A DNA stretch of 64,000 bases from Maribacter sp. PR1 (GTDB lineage Bacteria > Bacteroidota > Bacteroidia > Flavobacteriales > Flavobacteriaceae): contig NZ_JAQPCG010000005.1 in the NCBI RefSeq assembly GCF_028464145.1, forward strand, positions 186,001 through 250,000, given 5' to 3'. Made by a program: the position numbers and the translations under genes. The notes below the pieces were generated by a model. It was not told the DNA's origin. It made no database searches and was given only the letters and a program-made list of their open reading frames with translations. Numbering within the stretch: position 1 is the stretch's first letter; each line of letters begins with the position of its first letter. Positions 44,133 through 52,858 of the stretch are shown piece after piece.

Positions 44133-44888
44133 TTAACGTAAGTAACTGGCCCCGTTGACATCTATAATGGTTCCAGAACTGTATTCCGCCCCTTCTGAGG
44201 CCAGAAACAGGATGGCGTGCGCCACTTCCTGGGGTTGGGCCATGCGCTGAAAGGGGGATTCACGCAAGAGGTTTTCCCGTTCTTCAGGGGTCAATGCTTC
44301 TGTGGCCATGTCCGTATCCGTGAACCCGGGAGCTACAACACCCACATAAATATGGTGAGGCGCCAAACGTTTGGCCAAAGATTGGCTAAAGGAATTCAGG
44401 GCCGCCTTGCTGGCCCCATAAGCCGGCTGTACGGGCTCTCCCCGAAAGGCTCCTCTGGAGGATACGTTTACAATGCGTCCGCCACCCTGCTGCATCATAA
44501 CTTTGGTGGCCCAATAACAGGTATTGGCCACGGCGATAAGGTTCGTGTTCAAAATGGTGTCCCAAGCTTGGGTCCATGTGTCAAAATCAACCTCGTCAAT
44601 GGCATGGAATATCCCAATGCCCGCATTGTTCACTAGGATGTCCAGCCTACCATAATGGGCTATAAAATCATCTACAAGCTTTTTGGTATCCGCCTTTACA
44701 GAAACATCATATTGAAAAAGGCTATGGCCCTCACCGGATAATTCTTGCAGTGTTTTTTGGGCTTCAACCAGGTTGCTTTTAAAATTAAGTCCCACGTGAG
44801 CCCCTTTGGCAGCAAAGGCCAGGGCCGTGGCCTTTCCAATGCCCCGGGAAGCTCCTGTTATCAACACTTTTTTATTATGAAAATCCAT
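44133..44888 (-). CDS. Short-chain dehydrogenase/reductase (3-oxoacyl-ACP reductase-like)
   Basis: A 251-residue classical SDR: cofactor motif TGASRGIG (11-18), NNAG (87-90), catalytic S143 or S144, Y157 and K161 (YGASK), and PGFTDTDM after the active site. The C-terminus (SSGTIIDVNGASYL) is typical of FabG-type proteins, but it is probably an accessory reductase rather than the essential FabG. It stands alone with a 242-bp gap to the YfcC gene. Confidence 0.9.
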   Translation of the reverse strand: MDFHNKKVLITGASRGIGKATALAFAAKGAHVGLNFKSNLVEAQKTLQELSGEGHSLFQYDVSVKADTKKLVDDFIAHYGRLDILVNNAGIGIFHAIDEVDFDTWTQAWDTILNTNLIAVANTCYWATKVMMQQGGGRIVNVSSRGAFRGEPVQPAYGASKAALNSFSQSLAKRLAPHHIYVGVVAPGFTDTDMATEALTPEERENLLRESPFQRMAQPQEVAHAILFLASEGAEYSSGTIIDVNGASYLR

Positions 44889-45130
44889 AGTTTTCTCTTT
44901 AAATATACTGTTGGTGTTCGGTCGAACAACCTATGAAATTTATTGGTAACACACATCTTGGGATTCGCTCTGCACGACGCTTCCCGAATGGGGCGGCATT
45001 CCTAGTTAAATCCTAAATTGAAGATATCGAATAAATACATTACCGACAAGGTAACTTACCTATGGTACATTGAGAAAAAACCGAAACGAAAATTGAGAAA
45101 GTATTATAGTACCTGGGTTAAATATAACTT

Positions 45131-46465
45131 CTAATTATAACCTATATACACGGCGGCCACAATACTTATCCCTCCCAATGCTAGCATAAGTACCAAAGGT
45201 TTCCAAGCAAAACGGAACCATTTGTTGTAGGGAATGCCGCAAACGGCCAAAATGGCCATCAATGCCCCGTTAGTGGGTACAATCAAGTCCCCCATAATGG
45301 CTCCATATTGGTAGGCCAGCACACAAGTTTGTCTGGAAATTCCGATTAAATCCGAAAGTGGTACCAAAATGGGCATGGTCAGAATGGCCTGACCGGAATA
45401 ACTGGGTATGGGAAAATGTAAAATAGCATGGGAGACCATCATCAATACTCCGGAGACGGAGGCGGATAGGTATTTTAATGGTCCAAAAAGTCCGTAAACA
45501 ATGGAATCAATGATCATTCCTTCTTTTAAGACCATGGAAATACTGTTTGCCAAACCAATGATCATGGCTGCAAAAATCATTTCCTTAAATCCGTTTACAT
45601 AGGCTTCCCCCGTACCGTTCACGCCCAATTTCCCTAAGAGTCCTGATATGATTCCCAGAACGAAAAAGGTGGCGGACATTTCCATAAAGCCCCAATCCAG
45701 CATTAATAAACCATAAAGTACTATTACAAAGGTTAGGCATAACAAGGTGAGAATGATTTTGGCGTTCAGGTCCATTTTTCCATGCGAGCCAGATGCCTCT
45801 ATTTTATCCACTTTGTTGTTTTTGGCGTAACGTATCAGGTATAACACCCAAAGCAAGAATGCAATGCCCAGAACAATTAGTCTAAAACCGCTTCCGGATA
45901 ACAAGGCTAACCCGGCTTCCTGCTGGGCAATGATTACCCCAAACGGGTTTGAAGGACTAAAGGAACTACCCAACACCGTAGATCCGTAGCTCATATAAAT
46001 GGTGGTATAGGTGTTGAAACCCATACTTTTTCCAAAAATGAGCAAGACCGGCATCATGGCAATCACTTCCTCTTGCATGCCTATACTGACCCCTGCTGCA
46101 GTAAATAATAAGGAGACAATGACCAATGAAACCACCTCTTTTCCTTTTAAAATCTTAACCAGTTTATGAAGACCTTGTGAGAGCGCTCCCGTTTTCTCAA
46201 TGACATAAAAACAACCGCCCAGCAATAAGATTAATACAACCACATCTGCCCTTCCCGCTACACCTTTGGGGATGGACAGCATAACCTCAAAGGCCGATAA
46301 ATGGTTTCCTTCCGTTTCTTGGTATGAATCGTTGACCACAGTAGTGATCCCTGTTTGTTCATTTGTAATTCTTTGATAGCTGCCTTGCGGAATAATGTAG
46401 GTAAGCACCCATGCGAGCAGTACCGCACTGATAATGATGACAAAGGCATTGGGAAAGTTTTTCAT
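45131..46465 (-). CDS. YfcC family membrane carrier
   Basis: A 444-residue carrier with about 12 membrane segments, related to the C4-dicarboxylate anaerobic carrier/YfcC family. Family-typical features include MKNFPNAFVIIISAVLLAWV at the start, the LLLGGCFYVIEKTGALSQGL segment, GMQEEVIAMMP, GSSFSPSNPFGV and SYSGQAILTMPILVPLSDLIG. Substrates of the family are poorly defined (amino acids, peptides or dicarboxylates). It is the last gene of a unit of hydrolases that release amino acids, which supports uptake of their products. Confidence 0.85.
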   Translation of the reverse strand: MKNFPNAFVIIISAVLLAWVLTYIIPQGSYQRITNEQTGITTVVNDSYQETEGNHLSAFEVMLSIPKGVAGRADVVVLILLLGGCFYVIEKTGALSQGLHKLVKILKGKEVVSLVIVSLLFTAAGVSIGMQEEVIAMMPVLLIFGKSMGFNTYTTIYMSYGSTVLGSSFSPSNPFGVIIAQQEAGLALLSGSGFRLIVLGIAFLLWVLYLIRYAKNNKVDKIEASGSHGKMDLNAKIILTLLCLTFVIVLYGLLMLDWGFMEMSATFFVLGIISGLLGKLGVNGTGEAYVNGFKEMIFAAMIIGLANSISMVLKEGMIIDSIVYGLFGPLKYLSASVSGVLMMVSHAILHFPIPSYSGQAILTMPILVPLSDLIGISRQTCVLAYQYGAIMGDLIVPTNGALMAILAVCGIPYNKWFRFAWKPLVLMLALGGISIVAAVYIGYN

Positions 46466-46504
46466 TGAATTGGTGGTTTGTTGAATACGAGAATTATCGA
46501 GAAA

Positions 46505-47242
46505 TTAATCTATGGTAGCCTCTTTTAAGATTTTCTGTATTAATGTTCTAGCTTGTGCATAGGCAACTTCAGACTCCTTGAGTACGTAGAGTTTGTCATC
46601 GATATAATTTTCAAATTGAATATTTTGAAGCAACGATGAATTGTTCATTTTTAGCTGCGAGGGCCCATATGGAAATGTTTTAGATTTGGTATCTATGTTC
46701 CTGAGCGAACCGTGTTCCCTAATATATTCGATCAAATTTATATTTGTTTTTTCGGTTTGATCCATCGTTTCTTGTAACTCCTTAAAAAATCGGGACCAAT
46801 TGAACAATAGAATTTTAAGCTCCGGATTGTTCAATTTTGAGAGTCCGCCAGAGTTTTGAAGGTCGTTCAAAACAAATTCACTGGGCTTCCAAGAAGGACT
46901 TTCTATGACATGATGCAAAAGGCTGTCTATTGGGTCTGTTTCTTGTAGGTTATCTTCTTTAAACTTTCCAAAAATGGTTTCCGTAGCCAAAATGGTGCGA
47001 TGTAAAATGGTATTTATGGAATCCAAGTCCCTTAAATTTTCTTGGAATTCAGTGTTTAGATTTTGCACAGTGATTTTTTCCCGATTATTCTCCAAACGTT
47101 CCTCATTCCAATTGTTTATTTGAAGGGCGATTAGTATGCCGATGACTACTAGGATTATTTCCCCAATGGCGTAGAGCAGATATTTGTTGAATTTGTTTTC
47201 AGAGAGAAGCTGTTTCCGGATTCGTCTAAAGAATTTGATCAT
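46505..47242 (-). CDS. DUF6090 family membrane protein (paralogue 6 of 6)
   Basis: A 245-residue DUF6090 protein: MIKFFRRIRKQLLSENKFNK, membrane helix YAIGEIILVVIGILIALQI, NNWNEE, then a helical domain. The first 45 residues are almost the same as in paralogue 4 (48029) and differ from the 12-22 kb copies (SENKF instead of SEGKT), so the local cluster arose by its own duplication. Its start overlaps the stop of the gene upstream by 4 bp. Function unknown. Confidence 0.85.
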   Translation of the reverse strand: MIKFFRRIRKQLLSENKFNKYLLYAIGEIILVVIGILIALQINNWNEERLENNREKITVQNLNTEFQENLRDLDSINTILHRTILATETIFGKFKEDNLQETDPIDSLLHHVIESPSWKPSEFVLNDLQNSGGLSKLNNPELKILLFNWSRFFKELQETMDQTEKTNINLIEYIREHGSLRNIDTKSKTFPYGPSQLKMNNSSLLQNIQFENYIDDKLYVLKESEVAYAQARTLIQKILKEATID

Positions 47243-47988
47243 TTGACTACAGATTTGGTTTCCTGAAGAATTTCTTCAATCAACATTTCGGTTTCATCCA
47301 ATCTATCCATTATATTTTGATGCAGCCATAATGAATTATCCAACAAATTTTCAAATTCCACTTTCTGAAACAAAGGATAGTAGTCCGGTTTCACCTTGGA
47401 TTTCCCAGACCATGGATAATGGGCATTACTGTCCATTTCCCTAAATGAAATATAAGGTAACAAAAAGGGCAAAAGATGTTCATTGTTCCAGGCATCCAAT
47501 TTGTCAAAACGGGTTTGCCTGATTTCAGATAGGGAATTCCAGTGGTATAAAAGTGAGGTAATGGAATCGTTTTCAAAAAGGTTAAGACGTCCGTTTTGCA
47601 CGATACTGTTTACTGAATTGTTGGCAAATGCCAGTTCGTTAGAGGGGAAGGATTCAAAAAATAGGCTGTCTAAATTTTTGTTTGCGAGCTCTTCTTTTGT
47701 GGTACCTATCAAACTAATCAATTTACTGGACGATCTTATGGCCCTTTGCTCTTCAAGCCTAAAATCCTCTACCAGCTTTTTATTGGTTTTGAACTCTACA
47801 TGTAGTTTAGAAAGTAAAGCTTTTTTTTCGATATTGTTGATTCGGTCCTGGTTCCAATTATTGATCTGCAAGGCAATCAAAATTCCGATGACCACGAGTA
47901 CAATCTCGCCAATGGCATATCTAAAATATTTGGAGGTTTTGTTTTCCATGATGAGATTCTGCCGAATTTTTCTAAAGAATTTTATCAT
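47239..47988 (-). CDS. DUF6090 family membrane protein (paralogue 5 of 6)
   Basis: A 249-residue DUF6090 protein: MIKFFRKIRQNLIMENKTSK, membrane helix YAIGEIVLVVIGILIALQI, NNWNQD, then a charged helical C-terminal domain. Middle of three tandem paralogues in the peptidase operon: 40 bp after paralogue 4 and overlapping paralogue 6 by 4 bp, so translation is coupled. The C-terminal domain shares little with its two neighbours. Function unknown. Confidence 0.85.
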   Translation of the reverse strand: MIKFFRKIRQNLIMENKTSKYFRYAIGEIVLVVIGILIALQINNWNQDRINNIEKKALLSKLHVEFKTNKKLVEDFRLEEQRAIRSSSKLISLIGTTKEELANKNLDSLFFESFPSNELAFANNSVNSIVQNGRLNLFENDSITSLLYHWNSLSEIRQTRFDKLDAWNNEHLLPFLLPYISFREMDSNAHYPWSGKSKVKPDYYPLFQKVEFENLLDNSLWLHQNIMDRLDETEMLIEEILQETKSVVK

Positions 47989-48028
47989 TGGCTAGCGGAT
48001 TCATTGATGATATATTCTACAATTAATA

Positions 48029-48775
48029 TTAATTGGAATTTTCATTTTTTAAATAGTCTTCTATTTTTTGATATAAAAGTGAAGCGTCTTTTTTAGAATA
48101 CTCAAGCCTATTTAAAATCGAATAGGCATAAGTTAATTCTTGATTTATGAGGGGGTAAAATTCATCTTTACGCATCATTTTTAAGAGCTTAGGAATTTCA
48201 TCCGTATTTATAGAATCAGTGGCTTTGGGGTTAAAAACTCTATAAGAATTTATAAAATGTGGGTAGCCACTTTGTAAATCTGAAACGTAGTTTGATAGAA
48301 AACCTAAATTTAAGTAATATTCAACTATCTGCTCACGGATTTCTTGGTCAGAGATCAAACTAATATTACCTGTACTTGACAACTCATTGTAGGTTCTATT
48401 ATTCGGGGTAAGCTTACCAATACCAAAAATACCGCCATATGCAATGTCATTAATAAATGTTAAAGTATCATTTGGTATTACACCATTCAGATAATATTTT
48501 TTTGCCTTTTTTAGACCTGCTATTTTTTTTCCACTTTTACTAAACCAGCTCTTTTGGAAGTATAAAGAATCGGATAGTATATCCTCCATTATGTTTTTAA
48601 GGTAATTCACTTCTTCTTTTTTGCTTTTCAGTGATTCATTCAAATTGTTGATTTGAAGTGCAATTAATATCCCAATGACTACCAGGATTATTTCCCCAAT
48701 GGCGTAGAGCAGATATTTGCTGAATTTGTTTTCAGAGAGCAGCTGCTGGCGGATTTTTCGAAAAAATTTTATCAT
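48029..48775 (-). CDS. DUF6090 family membrane protein (paralogue 4 of 6)
   Basis: A 248-residue DUF6090 protein: MIKFFRKIRQQLLSENKFSK, membrane helix YAIGEIILVVIGILIALQI, then NNLNES (Leu for the usual Trp) and a helical C-terminal domain. First of three tandem paralogues and 9 bp downstream of the metallophosphoesterase gene. The coding sequence is more AT-rich than the flanking enzyme genes. Function unknown. Confidence 0.85.
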   Translation of the reverse strand: MIKFFRKIRQQLLSENKFSKYLLYAIGEIILVVIGILIALQINNLNESLKSKKEEVNYLKNIMEDILSDSLYFQKSWFSKSGKKIAGLKKAKKYYLNGVIPNDTLTFINDIAYGGIFGIGKLTPNNRTYNELSSTGNISLISDQEIREQIVEYYLNLGFLSNYVSDLQSGYPHFINSYRVFNPKATDSINTDEIPKLLKMMRKDEFYPLINQELTYAYSILNRLEYSKKDASLLYQKIEDYLKNENSN

Positions 48776-48784
48776 GTTTTACAC

Positions 48785-49783
48785 TTAATGTATCAATGAA
48801 CCACTTGAGGGCAGTTTCCCTTTTTTGTCCAAAATACCGTCCATTTTTAAGTGGGTGATGATTGGTTTTTTGGCCATTCTCACTAGGGAAATATGATCAA
48901 AGGCCATAGAATCTTGGGCAGACTGACCACCACCCGTAGTTCCCAAAATAATGTAATCCCGGTTGTTCCTTATCCTATGGGAAAAGGAGTGGATATGGCC
49001 ATTGATTACGGTGTAGGGTCTATCGGCCAAAAGGTTTTCCAAGGGATTCAAGCCCTTTTCATCTTCCCGTTGCCAAAGCGGTTTATGCATGAGCACAAAA
49101 GTCCATGTAACATCAGGATTTTCTTCTAGAACCTTCTTAAAATATTCAAATTGTTCCAAACTCATACCACCTATTTGACGCTCCGGCATGTTATAATATT
49201 CCGTCTCCTCATACACGCCTTCTATTTCCCCGGCGATAACTTTTAGGGCTTTCGCACGAGCCTCATAGATTTCCACTATGCGTTGTTCCTCGTAATCCTC
49301 AGAATCCATCATAAGAAAGAGTACATTATCGTACAGAAAATGATAGTATCTCGGGCCAAAACGTTGCTTCCAAATGCTACGCATCGTGGGGTTGGTAAGG
49401 TCATGGTTACCACCCAGATGGAAGAAGGGCATTTTTAATTTTGACGTCCTGTTTTCAAAGGAATCCCATTCTTTGGCCAATTGCAGTGTATCCTCTGTTC
49501 CGCCATCTATAAGATCCCCAACACTCAGGACAAAAGTAGGGTCCAGGGCATTTAATTGTTCTACGGCAGCACGGTACACCCCATCACGTTCACCTCCGTT
49601 TAAATCCGAAATGATGGCAAAGGTAAAGTCATCTTCCGTGGGCTCAAAAATAGTACTGGTCCATGGAGTAGGTCCTTCGACAATGGTGTGCTCAAAAATG
49701 GATTTCTCTGTTTTTAAATTGTGCTTCTTGCAACTGGAAAGTATAAGGAGTATAACAATCGTCCGAATCAGATAGCTTTTCAT
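48785..49783 (-). CDS. Lipoprotein calcineurin-like metallophosphoesterase
   Basis: A 332-residue lipoprotein (LLILSSCKK lipobox, C18) with a metallophosphoesterase domain: D60 (SDLNGG), D90 (GDLIDGG), N126-H127-D128 (GGNHD), the His in LMHKPLW and NGHIHS. The first motif is D-x-N instead of the usual D-x-H, so one metal site may be altered. Phosphodiester or phosphomonoester substrate unknown; acts in the periplasm or at the outer membrane. 23 bp after the M28 peptidase gene and 9 bp before a DUF6090 gene. Confidence 0.87.
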   Translation of the reverse strand: MKSYLIRTIVILLILSSCKKHNLKTEKSIFEHTIVEGPTPWTSTIFEPTEDDFTFAIISDLNGGERDGVYRAAVEQLNALDPTFVLSVGDLIDGGTEDTLQLAKEWDSFENRTSKLKMPFFHLGGNHDLTNPTMRSIWKQRFGPRYYHFLYDNVLFLMMDSEDYEEQRIVEIYEARAKALKVIAGEIEGVYEETEYYNMPERQIGGMSLEQFEYFKKVLEENPDVTWTFVLMHKPLWQREDEKGLNPLENLLADRPYTVINGHIHSFSHRIRNNRDYIILGTTGGGQSAQDSMAFDHISLVRMAKKPIITHLKMDGILDKKGKLPSSGSLIH

Positions 49784-49806
49784 AAAAATGCGATTGTGGT
49801 AAGTAT

Positions 49807-51294
49807 TTAGTTTTTTAAAGGGGCCTCAGGAACTTTACCATAAAGTACATTGGCCGCGGGTTCGTATTTATCCCCTTTTATCCAATATGGACGTTCCGGG
49901 TCATTGGCGATTGATCTACCCGAAAGAATATATCCTTGGTAAAACCTTACTAAATAGTCATAATCCAAGCTATCCGCCTCATCTGCGGCTTGATGGTAGT
50001 ATTTATTAATTTCATCGTCAAAGGCATCAAACCCGGTGGAGTAGGTGGGTGCCGGAATACCAACCTTGGCAAAGCTAACATTGTCACTCCGGTCAAAAAG
50101 ACCTTCTTCCGGTGCCACTTCGTCAATATCCAAAGCTTTTAGGCCAAAGGTTTTCGCTCCATTGATCATTTTATCTTTGGCCGTGGTACGGTTTAGTCCC
50201 GCAATGGTGGCCAAACTGGTATTATTATAGCCTCCACCGTCGGTATTGAAACAGTAAATCATTTGGTCAAGGGGCAAAACTGGATATTGAACGTAATACT
50301 GGCTTCCCAATAGTCCCATTTCTTCACCTGTAAATAGTATAAATAAAGCAGAACGTTTGGTCGGATACTTTGCCAAGTTTTTTGCCATTGACAGAACTGC
50401 AGTAGTACCTATGGCATTATCACGCGCCCCGTTATAGATAGAATCTCCTTGTGCATCAGGTCGGCCAATTCCTACATGGTCATAATGTGCGGAGTAGATG
50501 ATGTATTCATCTTTTAATTTGGAATCGGTTCCCTCCAGCACTCCAACAACATTTTGACTTTTCAAGGTTTCTTGTTGTATTCCGGTACTTTTGATGTTGA
50601 TTTTTAAAGGTTTGTCTCCTATTTTATCCAACTCGGTTGCGGTCGTTTGCACCCACAAATGGAGCGTTAAATCCTCTTCTTTACCTTTGGAGAGGCTTAC
50701 ACGTTCCTCGAAGGCGTGCTTAAAACGTGGCCAGATACTTTCCTCAAATGAACCTATTTCCACTAAACCTTTTGCACCATTTTTTATGGCCAGCTCCCTT
50801 TTTTGCGCCCTACTTCTGAGTGCAGGTCGTAGTTCCGAAGCTTCTGGCGTTCCCGCTTTTACGATTATTATTTTACCGGTAATATTCTTGCCTTTATAGT
50901 CCGACTCCAAGCCATAATTAAGGTAAATAGCGTTTTCTTCACTATCTATTTCCCCGATATCGAATGCAACCACTTCAGGAAAAGGAATACCATTAAGGGA
51001 CAAACTTATTTCTTCATTCAAGAAGGACCGAAACAGTTCTACTTGTTGATAATAATCCCCGGTTTTTGGATTGGGTTTTACCCCGTAACTGCGTAACGTA
51101 TTGGCCAAATAGGAGGCCGCTATTTTTAATTCGGGAGAGCCTGTAGCCCGTCCTTTTAGGACATCATCGGCCAAAAAATAGATATGACCTTCAATTTCAT
51201 TTTTATCGACGGTTTGTTCGGCAACTTCAGTATCTGTTTGGGCAAACAATACACTTGAAAAAACAAATGCAAAGAGTAAGGTATAGTTTTTCAT
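49807..51294 (-). CDS. Secreted M28 family zinc aminopeptidase
   Basis: A 495-residue peptidase: signal peptide (MKNYTLLFAFVFSSVLFAQ), a PA-type insert (about 130-200) and an M28 catalytic domain with the full ligand set: His in YSAHYDHVG, Asp in GARDNAIG, catalytic Glu-Glu in FTGEEMGLLGS, Asp in NTDGGG and His in YYHQAADEADS. It removes N-terminal amino acids from peptides in the periplasm. The start at 51294 was preferred to 51306 because it gives a standard signal peptide. Part of the salvage operon. Confidence 0.92.
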   Translation of the reverse strand: MKNYTLLFAFVFSSVLFAQTDTEVAEQTVDKNEIEGHIYFLADDVLKGRATGSPELKIAASYLANTLRSYGVKPNPKTGDYYQQVELFRSFLNEEISLSLNGIPFPEVVAFDIGEIDSEENAIYLNYGLESDYKGKNITGKIIIVKAGTPEASELRPALRSRAQKRELAIKNGAKGLVEIGSFEESIWPRFKHAFEERVSLSKGKEEDLTLHLWVQTTATELDKIGDKPLKINIKSTGIQQETLKSQNVVGVLEGTDSKLKDEYIIYSAHYDHVGIGRPDAQGDSIYNGARDNAIGTTAVLSMAKNLAKYPTKRSALFILFTGEEMGLLGSQYYVQYPVLPLDQMIYCFNTDGGGYNNTSLATIAGLNRTTAKDKMINGAKTFGLKALDIDEVAPEEGLFDRSDNVSFAKVGIPAPTYSTGFDAFDDEINKYYHQAADEADSLDYDYLVRFYQGYILSGRSIANDPERPYWIKGDKYEPAANVLYGKVPEAPLKN

Positions 51295-51341
51295 TTTAGT
51301 GTTCAATTAGTTTGGTTTACTTATTCTATTCAATAGGTTGT

Positions 51342-52841
51342 TTATTCCTTTTTTATAAATTCCGCTCCCATAATTTTGAAATCGTTAACGGCACCACCCT
51401 CGTTTAAATTGAAAGTGATTTTTAATTCTTCATAAAAACGGGGGTCTTTGTTGGTGTTAAATGTGTTGTAATGCCAATGTTCTGTGGTATAGGTTATAAA
51501 GTCATTAAAATTGACCTGTAATTTGCCTTTCTTTAAGGCCACCTGGGCATTGCCCAGCATTGCATTGGAATATGTGCCCTCATAATCGGTTAGGGCTAAG
51601 CTAGGACTTGTATTTTTAGCCCGTTCCGAATCCTCTTGTTTGGCCTTTTCAATGCCTTCTTTTTTAAAACCTTCATACAAATTGAAAACCTCTTTATGCC
51701 AATCCCGACTGTCATCTTCAAAGGCATAGAGGTCCATGGCCTTGTATAAAATGGCATGTCGCAATTCGGCATGATCTAAATTGGCAAAAACATAAACTGC
51801 AACATCCTTATCGTGCATGATTCCGGCAATCGCGACTAGTCCAAATAGACTCCCGGTATGAAAATCCAACTTGTGGCCTTTATAGTCTTGTTGAAACCAT
51901 CCCAGCCCATAGGTATTCCAATTTGATTTGGTAAGGGCATTAGTAGGATAGATTCCTGTGGCACCTAAAAAGGAATGGGGCTCGAATAATTTTTTGAAGG
52001 TTTTAGGTTGTACCAAAGTGTCTTGTTTATAAACACCGTCATTTACCAAGAATGTGAGATAATTGGAGATATCATGAGCGGTAGAACATATCATCCCAGC
52101 CGGACCAATTTGGTCCGAGAATCCGTAATCTACCTCTACCATGCCGTCCTCATCATCGTTTAAGTATGGGGTTACGTAGTTGCCAGCTTTAAAGATATCC
52201 GCGGCGATGGCCTGTGTACGGTTCATCTCCAAAGGTTTAAAAATACGTTCCTGTACAAATTTGTACCATGGTTTTCCGCTGGCCGCTGCAATGACCTCTC
52301 CCGCTACTGCGTACATAATATTCTGATAGGTAAATCCACCGCGCAATGGATATGTCTTATTCGCAAACTGAAACCTGTGAATCGTTTCTTTAGTGGAAAG
52401 ACTGTCCAAAATCCATAAGTTATCTGCATTCCCAACGCCCAAATTATGGGTTAATAGATCCTTCACCCGGGCATCTGCCGTGGTATAGGAATCCGATAAT
52501 TTAAAGTACGGGACATAGTCCGTTACTTTATCATTCCAATCCAGTTTACCATCATCGACCAACATACCCATGGCAATAGCTACAATTGCTTTGGTCGTGG
52601 AAGCCATATTAAAAAGGGTATTTTCGTCGACCGGTTCTTCAGTTTCCAAATTTTTTACCCCATAAGTTTCTTGAAATACGACATTACCATCTTTTACCAC
52701 AATGGCGGCCAATCCCGGAACTTTCCAATCTTTCATCCCCTCAACGATCATGGCATCCAATTTTTTGTCGTTGCCTTTTTGTTGGGAAAAGGCTATTTGG
52801 GAAAAGCACCCGATTAAGAAGAATAGTACTAGTTTTTTCAT
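51342..52841 (-). CDS. Secreted serine hydrolase (beta-lactamase fold, DUF3471 tail)
   Basis: A 499-residue protein: signal peptide (1-19), class C beta-lactamase-type domain with S81-T-T-K84, Y172-Q-N174 and H328-T-G330, and a C-terminal DUF3471-like beta domain (YEGTYSNAMLGNAQVALKKG onward). Most relatives are DD-peptidases, D-aminopeptidases or esterases. It sits between an N-acyl-D-amino-acid-deacylase-like gene (17 bp) and an M28 peptidase gene, which fits hydrolysis of D-residue-containing or acylated peptides. Confidence 0.88.
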   Translation of the reverse strand: MKKLVLFFLIGCFSQIAFSQQKGNDKKLDAMIVEGMKDWKVPGLAAIVVKDGNVVFQETYGVKNLETEEPVDENTLFNMASTTKAIVAIAMGMLVDDGKLDWNDKVTDYVPYFKLSDSYTTADARVKDLLTHNLGVGNADNLWILDSLSTKETIHRFQFANKTYPLRGGFTYQNIMYAVAGEVIAAASGKPWYKFVQERIFKPLEMNRTQAIAADIFKAGNYVTPYLNDDEDGMVEVDYGFSDQIGPAGMICSTAHDISNYLTFLVNDGVYKQDTLVQPKTFKKLFEPHSFLGATGIYPTNALTKSNWNTYGLGWFQQDYKGHKLDFHTGSLFGLVAIAGIMHDKDVAVYVFANLDHAELRHAILYKAMDLYAFEDDSRDWHKEVFNLYEGFKKEGIEKAKQEDSERAKNTSPSLALTDYEGTYSNAMLGNAQVALKKGKLQVNFNDFITYTTEHWHYNTFNTNKDPRFYEELKITFNLNEGGAVNDFKIMGAEFIKKE

Positions 52842-52858
52842 TTGGTTGGTTTTTGAAT

